A stretch of DNA of 64,000 nucleotides from Asterias rubens (GCF_902459465.1 NC_047082.1:8721407-8785406), one strand, 5' to 3'. Shown: positions 12,746-24,933, counted from the first letter of the stretch. Notes: generated from the letters alone by a model not told the origin. Made by a program: numbers and translations.

Positions 12746-13225
12746 AAGAGGCTTTTTGTTGTACACGGAGTTGTGAACTCTCACCCAGTTACTAATAACT
12801 GGGTAAGAGTTGATGTACCATGTACAGCCAGAGACCTGTTTTGATCTTGACGACAAAGCCCCTTTAAGTGTAGCAAAATATGGCTCCCATCTTTGAGAAA
12901 CTCGATTTCCAAGTTTTAAAAAGTTTGGTGCCACCGTGCACTTGTGTAAACATTCTCCTCAAGTTTGTTGATAGTTCAGAACGAGAGGTCACGGAGGTCA
13001 TGACCTCTGTTGACCTGGTCTGTCCTTTGTTGACCTTGTCTTTGCCCCCTTTTAATCAGACAAAGTACCTGGGCCATATTTAATAAAGCCTGTAAGAACA
13101 AAAACTTGCTAAACACAGAATAGTTTAGCAACACAGAAACAGCGATGGTCTATTTTTATCAAGGTGTGTACATTTTTGGAGCTGTTAAGAATTACCAGTT
13201 TGCATTCAGTGTTAGCGTTTACAAT

Positions 13226-13420
13226 TAAGGCCGGGTCGTCGCACAGGCCCTGATAACGAGAACAAAAATGAGAAAGATAAAAATGCACGCCCTCGATTGG
13301 TTGAAAAGCTCCTTGCCTAAGTGCATTCAACCACTCTATGATTCAACCAATCGAGGGCGTGCATTTTTATCCTTCTCGTTTTCGTTCTCGTTACCGGGGC
13401 CTGTGTGACCGGGCCTTTAA
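13226..13420. mobile_element. Palindromic MITE with TTA flanks
   Basis: The left arm contains tgcacgccctcgattggttg and the right arm caaccaatcgagggcgtgca, an exact inverted repeat; the outer arms (gcacaggccc, gataacgagaac) also pair with minor differences. The termini read TTA-AGGCCGGGTC and GACCGGGCCT-TTA, so a 3-bp TTA target duplication is possible. That would fit a PIF/Harbinger-type non-autonomous element (inference). Confidence 0.75.
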
Positions 13421-14002
13421 TCAAGTTATGTTTAGAAACAACAATATTAAGTTGTTTGTGCATCTGAACATGTCAAACATTTTTGTAGTTTTAAATATTC
13501 TGTACTAAGTTTGTTTGCAAAGTGCAATCTTTAAACTTAAATTTTAGGACTGGTCAGAAATTTCCAACTTACATTGTTTTCAAATGCAAAAACAAAAACT
13601 TATAACTTCCACTGTATTCTACTATTTTGTAATTTTTCTATTGATTATTTAATCAAGATTACTGCATCAGTTTCATAGGTAATTATTTGATGTATTTCTG
13701 TACACAGCATTTATATATCGGACTGACCAATAAATTTTCAACTCTTGTAATTTACTATAAAAACCGCGTGTATGTAAGATGATATAATTGTGTTCCAGAT
13801 CATCACAATTCTAACCCTAACCCAGCCTCAGCCCAACCCAAAACTTTTATCTGAATTCAGACTTTTTATGTCTGCATGATGAAGAAAATTTGATGTTATT
13901 TTCTCCAGATTTAAATATATCCTGCTATTTAATCTCCTTCTCTAGCGCTTAGGATACTCTTCCTAGAAGCCCCTTGAAATCTATCAATCATAGGGGGGTT
14001 AT

Positions 14003-14325
14003 CATGGTTAAATGGTGGCATGGTTGGCGTGGTGGCATGGTTGGCAGGTGCGTAAAGCACTCGCCTCTCACCCTTGTTCGATTCCCGGCCGGGGCCATAT
14101 TATGTGAGTCGAGTTGGTTCTCTGCTGTGCCACAAGGGTTTTCCAGTCCATCCGGTTATCCTCCCTCGGGAAAAATCAAACACTTTCGATCTTGGCTGTG
14201 CTCCGTGGTCATAATGGGTTGATGTGGCTGGCAGCCAGAGGCTCCCTTGCATGCCTGCTTCTCGAACACGTTGTAGCCGCGTCCTTCGCAATTCAGCTCT
14301 TAGCTGCGAGTAAGGATGATTAGCC
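14003..14325 (+). mobile_element. tRNA-derived SINE with long body
   Basis: Starts with ggtggcatggttggcaggtg (A-box region) and has ttgttcgattcccggccg as B box about 45 bp later. A body follows with tgccacaagggttttccagt and ctccctcgggaaaaatcaaa, then ends gcgagtaaggatgattagcc. The promoter layout and length are typical of a full SINE. The short open frames within it are not genes. Confidence 0.7.
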
Positions 14326-14590
14326 CCCCAAATTAATTATTAATATCAAAAGGCTGAAATGCCATTATTCCAATATACCTCCTAAGATATGGATCCAGTT
14401 TTGGACCTTTTTATTCAATCGAAATTCAATCGAAATTGAATGAGCTGTACGTTGAATTGGATGACTTTTTTTTTTTTACAACATTCATTTTGCCTGGAAA
14501 AAGAACCAAAGGATTGATCATCAGTCCTAAAATACTCAAAAATGAAAGAACTCAAACAAACTAGTGTTGTTTCAAAAAACACTGACTGTA

Positions 14591-14596
14591 TTTATT
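14591..14596 (-). terminator. Candidate poly(A) signal for RPA2
   Basis: TTTATT on the plus strand (AATAAA on the minus strand), 1.24 kb past the RPA2 stop. The position is plausible but other hexamers exist. Confidence 0.3.
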
Positions 14597-15559
14597 CTGA
14601 AAAAGGCACATACAATGATTACATGATTTGATCATATAAAAAAAGCCTATTAACATGATATTTGGCCCTTAGAAAAAAATGGGAATTTTTTTATTGTGTA
14701 CGAATGGTACTAGGCCTATAGGCTTTTTTATAACAACTTTGCAGGTTTTTTTCTGAGGGCCAAAAAACAGAAATCAAACTTTTAAGAAGGAAGAATACCT
14801 TGCATGATAACAGAAAAGTTTGGATACATGCTTGTAACAAAACATATGTTTATATATTTTTGGTTTCTAAAAAAAAAAAGATAAGCTGAAGTTTGAACTG
14901 ATATAAATATTTTTTAACAAATTTTCCTCGCTGAGTAAATACATAATGTGCATGAGAAGAAAAATGTGTTGGATTTTATACGAGCTTTTCAAAGAAACCA
15001 TCCAATGCAGAAACAAACTGATTATCTAAAACTTAGATAAGTAAACGTGATTTTTACCTAAATTTTGAAAACAGAACAAAAGCTAATTACAACACTGTTT
15101 TTGAGAGTATATTTCCATCCTGTCTGTTTCAACCAACCAGCATTAAAAAAAATCCACTTCTGTCGGCAAGTTTAGTTTAAAGAGGGACTTAAATTCGGAT
15201 TCAGTTTCATTTCTTTACTTTTCTTAATAGACAGAGTCATTGTGACAGTGGAAATTTCTTTTACTCTGACTCCAACTCCAAAGGGAAAGTATACCTTTTA
15301 ATTTGTACGGTATTTTTTACTATGTTGCCGTTATGCTATTAAGTCAAAACCTCTGTGGGACCAGTCCTATTTGGTATACATTACTCGGTAACCAGTTTCC
15401 CTCGAGATTTTTCTGTTCTAAGCAATTCTTTTGCTTTTAAAAACAGCTCAGAGAAGCAGGTATATTTACAATTGGAAAAATGGCATCTAATACTCGAGTC
15501 ACACTGAAATATCCCAGGTCCTCCCCACTTCATACCAGGGGTGCCCCTCTAACAATCCG

Positions 15560-15790
15560 AAGGTCCCCCTCCTTGGTCAAAGGTTTTCCCCCTCCTTGGT
15601 CAAAGGTTTACCCCCTCCTTGGTCAAAGGTTTCCCCCTCCCTTAGTCCAAGGTTCCCCCTCCTCCCCCAAGGTTTCCCCCTCCTCCCCCAAGGTTCCCCC
15701 TCCTCCCCAAGGTTTTCCCCCTCCCTAGTTAAAGGTTTTCCCCCTCCCTAGTCCAAGGTTTCCCCCACCCTAAGATTTTTCCCCTCCCCA
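15560..15790. repeat. CT-rich minisatellite, unit about 18-23 bp
   Basis: Repeats of ccccctccttggtcaaaggt with drift to cccccaaggtttccccctcc, about 11 units, strongly strand-asymmetric (pyrimidine-rich on +). It ends about 45 bp before the RPA2 stop codon, so the RPA2 3' UTR is probably purine-rich here. Confidence 0.85.
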
Positions 15791-15832
15791 ACCCGATCAT
15801 CAAGGTTCATCACGTATTGCTCACTCAGATAT

Positions 15833-18800
15833 TTAGCTGTCCGTTGACTTATAGTGATCATCATCTATCGTTGAGTAAATATGTCCCTCGTTGCTAAGAA
15901 ACTCGAGTGCTTCTCTGTATAAAAGAAAACAAGAGAAAAGAGAGAAAAAAATGAGGACCACGATACAAGACATACGACTCGAGCTGCCTTCGATAGGCTT
16001 GGACTGTCACTGATGTCTCACAAACATTCTTGTCTTTGATGCACTTTTGGAACTCCCTGAAACTGTGACACTTTCAAACTCACTTGGCATGTAGACCGTA
16101 TTGACTAACCCCTTTGTTGCTATGAAAATCGCCATATTGTAGGGCAAACCGTATGCGCCTCTTAGTGCGTACATCAAAGAAGCACGCAGCGTTCCCGGTT
16201 TGATTTCTACGGCACACGCACACGCTCTCAGGCGCCATGTGGTACGGCAGGTCTTTGAATGGTGACGTCATATTCAATACCGTCTATTCAAGAACAGTTT
16301 AAAATCCTAAATGTAGTAATGGAGGTTTATCCTCCAGTCCTACTAACCTGATTTTATCTTGAGAAACTCGCTTCATGCTGGACGCTAGGTAGTTGACGCT
16401 TACTCCTTGGTCGTCGTTACATTCTGTGATGAGTTTATGAACCTAAACATAAAAAAGAAACCATGATTATCAGCGTGTCATGGTCGAGAGGAGTAGGTCT
16501 TATAATTCAAACGCGATCTCACATACCTTGTAGGAAAACACTGTATGTTAAAGCGCCTTGAGCGTCACTGAGAGACGGATATGCACTCCATATAAGAAGA
16601 CACATATATTATTTACCTGTGATTGTGTGTCGTTAAGTCCATTCGATGGAGCGGCAGAAATGTAACCAGAGGTGCTTCCCATTCCGCCCTTTGCCGGTGT
16701 CATACTGCCTCCAAAATCACCGTTCGCCTGCTATGAAACAAACATCGAAACAAACCTTTAGATTTATGATGTCAAAATTGGGTTAGGTCTGGGGCTCAAG
16801 TAATTCATTGCTCAATAAGTTTGGTGTGATATTTCAGATGGTTTTGGTTTGAACAAAGACAATTTTAATAGAGTGGGATTCGAACCAACGACCTCTGGAT
16901 TAACATGCCGGCGCTCTACCAACTGAGCTATCCAGCCCTATGTTGACGATCTCCAGATTTTGTCAATATCTTTGTTCAAGGGTGCCAGTCAGAAGCCATA
17001 CGACTGTTAACTGCCGTGTAACCAGGGATCACACCTAAATATTTCAGATTCAGATTTTGAACTTCGAAGGGGTTTGTTCTTGTCCGTCTTACCGAGTGTT
17101 TCCTCTTAGTCAGAAGCATGTGTGTGTGAACCGTCTCCAGCATGTGTAGTGTCAGATCATTCATGTCTGTGATTGGTTTGATCTTGAACGGTGCGATGCT
17201 CCTCTTCCCGCCGAACGTCCGGATGTTTCCAATTACTTTGACGTAGGTGTTCTCACCGAGTACATTCGGCTGAACCTGTTCTTCTGCGTTTTCCTTTGAA
17301 GTATAAACAAGAAACATTGTTATCCACTAATATTCGCTCAAATGTAACAAACGACCATGATATTGTGAAGCAATTTTACAGGCTATGTTGTTCCTTAACT
17401 GAACCTCGTACTAAGTAAGTTTATATTGCCAGTAATTATAATTTGTATTGCCAGTCATTACCAAAAATAAACCAGACCGATTACTACAGTTTTCTACCCC
17501 CTTCCTTCCAATATCACCATTGTACTCACATCACTTTCTACCCATTGTCTGACGTCCAATACGGGACCTGTCCTATCGTCTACTTTGTAAAGTATGTTGG
17601 TTGCCGCCATCTCCACACTTCGAATTAGCCCAACGACTGACACCTGTAAGGTCAAGGGTCAAAAGGTAAGGTTCAAGTACACAATGCACAACTGAGAAAA
17701 TATCAGAGGATAGTCCAGGGCTCAAGTTTCTAGAAAACTGCCTTCGGGAAAACACAGGACAGTAGGATCTCTGGACGCTGGCCAGCGGGTCAAGAACGTT
17801 AAAAAATAAGGACACAAAAAACAATGGCCTTTTACCTGATATATCTCCACCTCTCCGATTTTGAAGTGATCATCAATCTGTGTTGCTTGAAGGATTTGTG
17901 CGATGGTACAAGGAATGAGATTCTGAACTCTTTTACCCTAAACAAAAGAAAAGTAAAAAAAAAAAAAGTAATAAATAATGACACTGAAACATTTATTGTT
18001 TCAGTCACAGTTTCAAATTTTATAGCGCCGTTTCAGAGGAACAAATTTGTGAGGGAAATTAAGTGGGAGGCAGCCATACACAGGCTCGTAAAGTTAGATC
18101 TGAAATCTAACAAACCTTTGCAGTAACTCTTTGTATACACATGGCACGGGTTACCTTAGTCTGTAGTGGTAACCAAAATTAGTAGTTGGGTTTGTGCTTT
18201 TATAGCTCAGTTAAGTCGCGACTATTTGAGGCACGGCTAGTGGAGTAATAAATTTCACTAGTCGCCCGGGCTTAGACATGGGATAGCTGAAGGTGGAGAG
18301 AGCGGGAGGGGGACTCGGGTGTCAAGTAAAAGCCATGTATGTACCTTAGTTCCTCCGCCAGTAGATGGTGAACTCAACTGTCCTGCATTACCTCCTTGTG
18401 ATTGATAGTAACCACCGCCCTGACTGCTCTGACCTTGGTCTGAGAAACCACCTGTGTGGGAAGTTTCAAGAAAAAAAAGACTTAGTACAGTCGTCTTCCG
18501 CTACCTATACGAACTCGGGCCTTTGTCTTTGCTTTGCTTTGCGACGAGTGAATTGTGTTCTGCTGCTGACTGAGTGCTGTCAAGTCCACCGCGGAACTTG
18601 GAAGATGTCATTGTCACCCTGTCACCTGTACGGCATGTTCTAATGATGGCGTAGCCGTATTTATTATTTAGAGTTTGCTAAACTTAAGTAAAGCCTAAGG
18701 AAAGATCATTGGGGCGTAGTCATGCCTCATGGTAGTGAGAACAAAAAATATGGGGAGACAGCTCCGTTTATTAGTATTACTAGTAGAATCAAATGTATGT

Positions 18801-19286
18801 AGACAGTAGGTAGTGTCCACCGAAAGGAGGCCGTTATTTAGGGCTAGCACAGCAGCACACAGGCACATCCATGACTGACACACTGACAGTGACACAGGCC
18901 TCAGCACAGCCATGACGACAGCAGATAATCATTTCAATTTTCATTCAAATATCAAACAAGATTTTGCACACACAAAAAACACCAAAAAAACACACACAGA
19001 AGTTTAGCAACCCAGCATGCTTCAATTAAACAAAGCATACTTCAGAAAACAAACAACGACCCTACCATGATCACAAACAGTGACGATAATGACATTTCAA
19101 TGGTACTGTCTGACTGACATTTCAATTAAAAACAATACCCTCTATTGTCCGGAAATTGGCCCACTTAACAAAACGTTGTTTGAAAACACCATAAAGTTCC
19201 CACATGTTTTTCTCCAATTAAAAATAGTGATTTATCCACCGAATAGATAATATGCATACAAAATTACCTCCTTGGTTGTTCCACAT
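15833..19286 (-). CDS. RPA2: Replication protein A 32 kDa subunit
   Basis: Middle subunit of the RPA heterotrimer, which binds single-stranded DNA in replication and repair in the nucleus. Eight exons in transcript order: 19268-19286, 18345-18451, 17836-17937, 17530-17643, 17093-17293, 16617-16730, 16348-16442, 15833-15914; all introns are GT-AG and phases close to 277 aa (human 270). The start MWNNQGG matches the family's MWN start. Residues 1-42 are Gly/Ser/Gln-rich with SQ sites, as in the phosphorylated N-terminus of the family. Residues about 43-170 form the OB fold ([36 protein letters not shown]). Residues about 220-277 form the winged helix that binds repair proteins in other animals ([19 protein letters not shown]). 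A SINE lies in intron 5. The gene is convergent with ACSS and divergent from ECHDC1. Confidence 0.97.
16855..16955 (-). mobile_element. tRNA-derived SINE in RPA2 intron 5
   Basis: On the minus strand: ggctggatagctcagttggt, agagcgccggcatgttaatc, then gttggttcgaatcccactct and a tail attgtctttgttc. Clear A and B boxes of a tRNA promoter are present. The would-be acceptor arms (GGCTGGA and TCTATTA) do not pair, so this is a SINE head and not a working tRNA gene. It has the same orientation as RPA2. Confidence 0.8.
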
Positions 19287-19414
19287 TTTCTTCTCAGATT
19301 TCTCTAGAACAATGGATGATAAAGATGAATTTTAACGTAAGCCTTTCCACGATCTCTACGGACACAACGCAGTTTGAGTTCGCGGGGTTCAGCAATATGG
19401 CGCGCCATGTCCGG

Positions 19415-19428
19415 ACCAATCATCCAAT
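19415..19428 (-). promoter_or_regulatory. Paired CCAAT boxes upstream of RPA2
   Basis: CCAAT occurs at 19415-19419 and 19424-19428 on the plus strand (ATTGG relative to RPA2), 130-145 bp upstream of the RPA2 start codon in a GC-richer patch. Closely spaced CCAAT boxes of this kind are common in promoters of replication genes and would bind NF-Y. This is motif evidence only. Confidence 0.4.
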
Positions 19429-19799
19429 CACAGCCCCCGTTAGAAGAGCTCTTTGAAATTTGCATATTTAGAACGGACACTTACTGCTGAAAATGTACTA
19501 AAACACAAACATTTTGCAATTCAAAATCACACAAAATAATGAGGTTAGTTATATCAGTCCATAAGATCAATAATTTATTCCAAAGCTTTTAATATGAAAG
19601 TTGACAAAAGTTGAAAACGGTCGGCTTATTAACCCCATCCATCCCACATCAACTACACGTAGACAATGTTTTTAAGGCACGACACATTTTTTTTAATATA
19701 ATCGCGATCGGAATGAGGTCAAGGCTCACACATCATAAACAAAGTTAAAAATTCATTTTTACTTCCAACCAGTTCTAGTAAGCATTGCCAGTATCTGAA

Positions 19800-19833
19800 C
19801 AGAGTTCCTCACAGCTTTTGCAACTGCCAAGAG
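19800..19833 (+). other. Possible 5' UTR exon end for ECHDC1
   Basis: A strong donor consensus (AAGAG/GTAAGT, GT at 19834) lies about 550 bp from the RPA2 start. The ECHDC1 start codon is preceded by an acceptor-like ttacatag ending at 23498. A non-coding first exon near 19.8 kb spliced to 23499 would give a shared RPA2/ECHDC1 promoter. Inference only. Confidence 0.25.
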
Positions 19834-20162
19834 GTAAGTTAAAAGTACGATTACTGCCGTAAAAACGAGAAATAATGAGCTATGTAACTAGCTAGGTCCG
19901 CAGGATTGTTTTGGTAAATCGTGCGATGTAAACAAGTGCACGTGCTGAATGCGTGACCGAATTTCTATTATGGATCTAACTGGCGCCGTTAGTTTGTGCA
20001 CAGAGAACACGTAATCCATGGGCGGGCCGGGTAATCAACGACTGAAGAAACCAGAAAGGGAAGGTTGGGCTCGCTTTACGGCCCCATGCGTTAAATCATT
20101 TTCCGTATTTTTACACACACCAGGATTGAACTAAAATATAATTGCTATTGTCTTTGTGGATA

Positions 20163-20280
20163 ACTTTCCGTATGGCGCCACCACTTTTTCACTCATTTTT
20201 ACAAAAAGATCATTGAGGTAAATAATATACTATATTATTTCATATCGGATGAAAAAGTGGTGGCGCCATACGGAAACTTT
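20163..20280. mobile_element. Hairpin MITE (GGCGCCACCACTTTTTC family)
   Basis: The left arm ttccgtatggcgccaccact and right arm agtggtggcgccatacggaa are exact reverse complements around an AT-rich loop. Relatives lie at 33883-34245 and, decayed, at 52155-52235 and near 46497-46525. Confidence 0.8.
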
Positions 20281-21299
20281 TCCAAGAGTTTTTGTTGGAA
20301 TGGGTAAAATGTTATATTCATCTACATTAATAATATAACAGGACTTCCCATTTTTCAATATTTTAATATTTTTTTATGTCAATGACAATAGATTTTAAAA
20401 ACGTTTTTGTGTAGCCTTCTGTTTATCATAATTTCAACGCCTGGTTTCAAATCTGTATATTTTATCTTTTTCAGTTTTACTTGTTTGTCTGCCTACACTA
20501 CCCTGTTTTTAAATTGTTTTAATTGTACAATATATTCCAAGTTGAATTTAATTTAATTCAATTTAATTTTGATTTATTTGTAATTGTATTGTACAGTAGT
20601 AACAAAATGTACCATACGTACTGACAATTTTTTTACAATTTTTATTGCAGAATTTTACTTGATTTTTGCATTTACTCCCAAGTTTTTGATTGAACTATGG
20701 ACCATAGACCATGTAGTAGGTGCATAGAGTAGGGAGTCTCCACCCTTGCTCTATAGGCATGAACTGATGGAGGAATGGTTGAAGATAAGGTCTGCCTGTG
20801 ACTGTGAACTTCTTGAATCCCTTAAATTTCTCATGAGTTCTTTGTTTTTCAAGAATAAGTGGATCTATATAATGTGAATTTTGTTAGTGTTTTTATTTCA
20901 ATTGAAATAATTTGTTTACGTTGACCATTATTTTAAGCTGTTTCCGAAAATGAAACTTGCCCTCAAGGCAATAGGCCTATTATTATAAGCAAACATCTGT
21001 CAACCATCCGTTTAAGGTACCAGCAACTTTTCATTTATAAAATGGAGGGATTATTTACAAAGTCAAGTTTTTTTAGAATCCAGCCAGCAGCCTTCCTTTT
21101 TCTGAAGCTTGTTTTTCCTCACCAAAAAGTATTTCCACTGCTTGTGTTTTAAAACCAGTATCCTATAAGGGGTTTGTGTGAGTTGTCATTTTAAATGTCA
21201 ACTTAACTCACACTAAAAACAGGTGTGCTACCATTTTAGTAATTGAGATAATGACTACTGAGAGGGTGGAAGTGTGAGGCCATTCAGTTTGTTTTTACT

Positions 21300-21430
21300 C
21301 TAAGCCCTTTTGGTTGAAAGACACTGCTCTAGTAGAATTTTAAAGGCCGTGGGTTTAAATCCCACCCGAGTAATATGCCTGTGATTTTTTCATAGAACTC
21401 TGTAAAGAACCGAGTTTACAGTGCTGTCAC
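21300..21430 (+). repeat. Decayed tRNA-derived SINE
   Basis: ccgtgggtttaaatcccacc resembles a B-box hairpin and is followed by a cgagtaatatgcctg tail like that of the SINE at 49985-50100 (cgagtaaaaatggct). The A-box part is hard to recognise. Confidence 0.4.
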
Positions 21431-23370
21431 ACAAGGGTAAAACCAAATTTAATATTCTTTATCCCCGATGTAAATTTCCATCCATTAACTCTTTTTCTTG
21501 TAACTTTAAACCACCCATAGTCTATTATTAAGGACCAGCCATGCATGAACTGCGTGTTCCAAAACAGATGGTTTCCTTTCTGTATCCTAGCTTTGTTGAC
21601 GCAACTGCCAATGTTGTAAAACCAATTTACGTTTTTCTTTTTTCTATTGTTATCTGATATATGGCATATAAGATTTGTGTCAAATCTATTACCAAAAGCT
21701 CTCCAGATAATTTGTATTCCACAATTTTTCTGAAGTTCTCAAAAAGACAAAAAAAATCATTTTATAAGTTTAATAAAAAATAAATTTAAAAAAAATTAAT
21801 TTTTTTTTAAAGGGTACAAATAATATTCTATGATCCTTTGTGGTGCAGAAAGTGTGGTGTCATTGGTCGAAAAAACCCAAAAATACACTGTTTTCAATCA
21901 ATGCATTTTAACTTGAAGAACAAATAAAATTGTGATTAAAATTGTTTAAAATTTGACGAAATTACTTTAAAAGGTGGAAGAGCTTATTTGGGAAGCTTGA
22001 TCTCTTTCCTGTTGATTTTGAATTGACTAATTTTTTCTCACTAAAAATGAACAGCCAAAAACCTAATTGCAATACAATGTAGTGTATTGGTAACAGTTAA
22101 TGGATTTCATCATTATTATTACTCTAATAAATCAGTTTATACGTTGAATGCCATAGGATCAACACAGTTATTCAAATTCATTCAATCATTCATTCATGAC
22201 GTCTGTTGGATGTCATTTGTTCAAAACCTTGGGGCTCCTTGCCTCACTGCCAAGATGATGCAACCCTACTCTGAGGCCTAAACTCTACCTGAACTGGAAC
22301 AGTCAAACATAGAATGTTAAAAAAATGCGCCCCCAGTGTCAGGTTGAGACAGGCAGTAATTATTAATGTATACAGCTGACATTTATAAATGGCAAGACTT
22401 TGTGTGTGGTGCTGCTGCTGATGTAGAAACTAGTAGCAAAAGATGATGCAATCTTGTTTTTGTTGGCCAGTGTGTGTGTTTATGCATGGTTTATGCAAAC
22501 CAAGGACTTTATAAATTGAACAAAGACATGAAGGTCATTCTTGGGGGTGTGTGTATGGGTGATGAAATGGGGGGGGGGGGTTACTGGTAGGCAACCATAC
22601 TTAACTTACATTCTAGTATTAGAAGAAACAAACGTAATCGCAATAATTTATTCAAATAAAGGCGTAATTATAATCTGGTGTCAGTCGGAAGCAATTCAAG
22701 TGCCATATAACCAGAAAACCAGAGTAAAATTTGACATACATGTAGATAAACAAATTTAATATTTATTATTTATTATTTCTGGACACAATGTATTTGGGCG
22801 GGTCTTTTATTTTAATCGCAACCTAATAAAGTGACCTACATTATACATTCAGTGTTGACCAAAACATAGCAATGCTGGCCTTGACATCATTTCAGTTACG
22901 CTCGAAAGTCTAATTCTTATTATTAGATCAAGCTTGCGAGGCCGTGCTCACGAACGTCTACGTCAACCAGTATGCTGGTGTGTCCTTACTCTATGGTGTA
23001 ATCAACCTAGACACTGCCCAGCAGGTTTCTGGGTCGAGTATGACGTAAAACTAAAAGCATAGATGAACGGCTGATTCAAGTTCAGCTACAAACCTTGGAG
23101 CTGTGCAGTACAAACAAAACACCCACGTTCATTCTCAGAAAGAAGGCCTAGCCAGTTTGTTTACATCCATAGGATGGGAGAAGTGTAATTGCTTCGGTTT
23201 GGATTTGAGCTTGTTGGAGATTATTTGGCAGTTGTAAGTTTTTGTTTCTCCAGATGTATAGCATATCTATAGGAGAAGTGTAGGAAGAGAGTTGGCTTAG
23301 ATTACGATTTGAGCTAACTTAAAAGTTGTTTAATATTTCACTCACTGTTAATGTTTTTTGTGTCGTCATT

Positions 23371-23410
23371 TAACCTTTGAGAAAGACTCTGCTAGATGTC
23401 GAAACGTCAG
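23371..23410 (+). repeat. Dispersed stem-loop motif ending GAAACGTC
   Basis: The sequence ctttgagaaagactctgcta then gatgtcgaaacgtcag. A short stem (GAC...GTC) precedes GAAACG. Similar units occur on the minus strand at 30841-30886 and 45366-45412. This kind of motif is widespread in invertebrate repeats; a possible link to hammerhead-like sequences is discussed in the findings. Confidence 0.4.
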
Positions 23411-23547
23411 ACCATTAACTATTTTTGGCATTTATACATCAGTCCTTGTGGTTGGTAAGTTGTTTGTAACAGCTAATTCTATTTTCTCATTTACATAGGT
23501 AGATAACATTTATCAAGCGGATATCTCAAGTTCATCAATCTGCCATC

Positions 23548-24670
23548 ATGAGTGCCAGAGTGCTCAGTATGCGCTCCTTTGTCGCCCTCATGGGCCCTGC
23601 GAGACGACACATCCACCATCAGAGCGACTCATCCGGTATCCAACTCAGCGAGACGGCCAACAGTCGTTACATGGATGAGCGAAGGAACACCGCCCACGCC
23701 AACGAGTTTGTACCCATCGAGGTCTTTAACGAGCAGGTTGAACGACTGAACCTGAAGGAGTTGAACGGAGGCAACCTCTATCTCGAGAAGGATCAAGAAT
23801 CTGGAATAGCTACAATTACTATTAGTAATCCGTCAAGTGCCAATGCTATCACAGGTACGGTTAATTTGCATCTCTCAAGTATGATAGTCTGATTTCTAAT
23901 AATGTCTTGCCCTTAGAAAAATCAGAAAAACTGTGATCAAATTGTATATCGCAAGTTTTGATCATAGCTGTTTATATTTGTCCGATTTAGGAAGTATGAT
24001 GGTTGAGCTATCCGACATGGTAGCAGAGTTAGAGAAATGGCACAAAGGCAAAGCCCTGATACTGTACGGTGACCCAGAAGGCAAGCATTTCTGCGCCGGT
24101 GCCGATTTGAAAACAGCCCAAGCCCTCAGCAACCCGCAGGCCGGCGTGATGATGTGTCTCTACATGCAGAACATCCTCTCTAGGCTTCAGCGACTCCCGT
24201 TAATCAGTGCAGCTGCAGTCAGCGGTAATGCCATCGGTGGAGGTGCCGAGATCACCACGGCCTGCGACTTCCGCCTCATGACGCCGTCGTCCAAGATTCA
24301 GTTCATCCACACCAAGATGGGGTTGTCACCTGGGTGGGGCGGTGGCACCAGACTGGTGAATCTCATCGGTCCACAGAAAGCTCTGAGATTAATGGCGGGT
24401 GCTGAGGTCGTGAACGCAGAGGAAGCTGTCAGACTGAATCTCGTGGACGATGTGATACCGGGAGGGGACATCTTGAAACAAGCAACTACCTGGTTGGATA
24501 AGTACATCTCAGAACCAGTGGAGGTGGTTCAATCCATTAAGACTGTGGTTACAGCGGCTTCACAATTACCTCAAGATCAGGCGTTATCCAAGGAGAAAGA
24601 TGTCTTCGGTGGTTTATGGAGAGGTCCGGCAAATAATGCAGCTCTTGCAAAATCACTCTCCAAAAAATGA
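23548..24670 (+). CDS. ECHDC1: Ethylmalonyl-CoA decarboxylase-like crotonase
   Basis: Metabolite-repair enzyme of the crotonase family; in mammals it decarboxylates ethylmalonyl-CoA, a side product of acetyl-CoA carboxylase. Exons 23548-23854 and 23991-24670 (phase 1 join, stop TGA) give 328 aa, against 307 in human. Seen: GIATITISNPSSANAITG, the oxyanion-hole segment FCAGADLK (about residues 136-143), GGGAEITTACDFRLMTP (from about 185) and the C-terminal GGLWRGPANNAALAK, all matching ECHDC1 more closely than mitochondrial enoyl-CoA hydratase. The FCAGAD segment is nearer the general crotonase consensus than the human FSSGSD. The first 24 residues contain several Arg and no acidic residue, which hints at a mitochondrial presequence. 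The start is the first in-frame ATG after an acceptor-like site at 23498. Confidence 0.93.
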
Positions 24671-24770
24671 AGAAATATTTAGTGTACATAAGTGAGATTT
24701 TATTGGGGTGCTTTTTTTCTCTGTTTAGACTTTTATTTAAATGGGCATGATGTTCATCTTACCTTAAGCC

Positions 24771-24933
24771 CAGTTCATACTTTTGCGAATGCAGTGCGAA
24801 GCAAAATTAAAAAAATTACATGACTCGCAAGAACTGAGCATGCACAGCTCGACTGTAGCAAGTTATTTGTTGGGAACTTGTGACATTGATGTTTGCTTCG
24901 CATCCGCATTCATTAAAGCGTAAAATATCATGC
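24771..24933. mobile_element. MITE-like element (GTTCATACTTCCTGCGAATGC family), diverged
   Basis: The left end agcccagttcatacttttgc and internal gcgaatgcagtgcgaagc face a right part gcttcgcatccgcattcatt, giving a loose inverted repeat. Better-preserved relatives are at 37504-37637 and 44295-44424. Confidence 0.5.

Larger units (their letters stand above)
10624..15832. other. Intergenic region between convergent ACSS and RPA2 genes
   Basis: This region holds the 3' UTRs of both genes and no convincing protein gene; the open frames seen here (longest 98 codons, at 11508-11804) resemble nothing and lie in AT-rich DNA. It contains SINE pieces, a palindromic element, an approximately 133-bp tandem repeat and a CT-rich minisatellite, listed separately. 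Confidence 0.7.
19287..23547. other. Region between divergent RPA2 and ECHDC1 starts
   Basis: I see no protein gene here. The first 600 bp probably hold promoters. The rest is AT-rich, with one hairpin MITE (20163-20280), a weak SINE trace near 21300-21430 and a dispersed GAAACGTC stem-loop motif near 23371-23410. Open frames are short and unsupported. Confidence 0.65.

Noticed and set aside
14100-14323. Open frames on both strands near 14.1-14.3 kb
   Set aside because: They fall inside a SINE body.
16855-16955. Functional tRNA gene
   Set aside because: A and B boxes are good but the acceptor arms do not pair and a SINE tail follows; the same tail recurs elsewhere.
17003-17092. Extension of RPA2 exon 5 past the donor
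   Set aside because: The frame stays open to a stop near 16976, but the donor at 17092 and the in-phase exon 6 give the conserved RPA2 C-terminal half; the extension is read-through into the intron.
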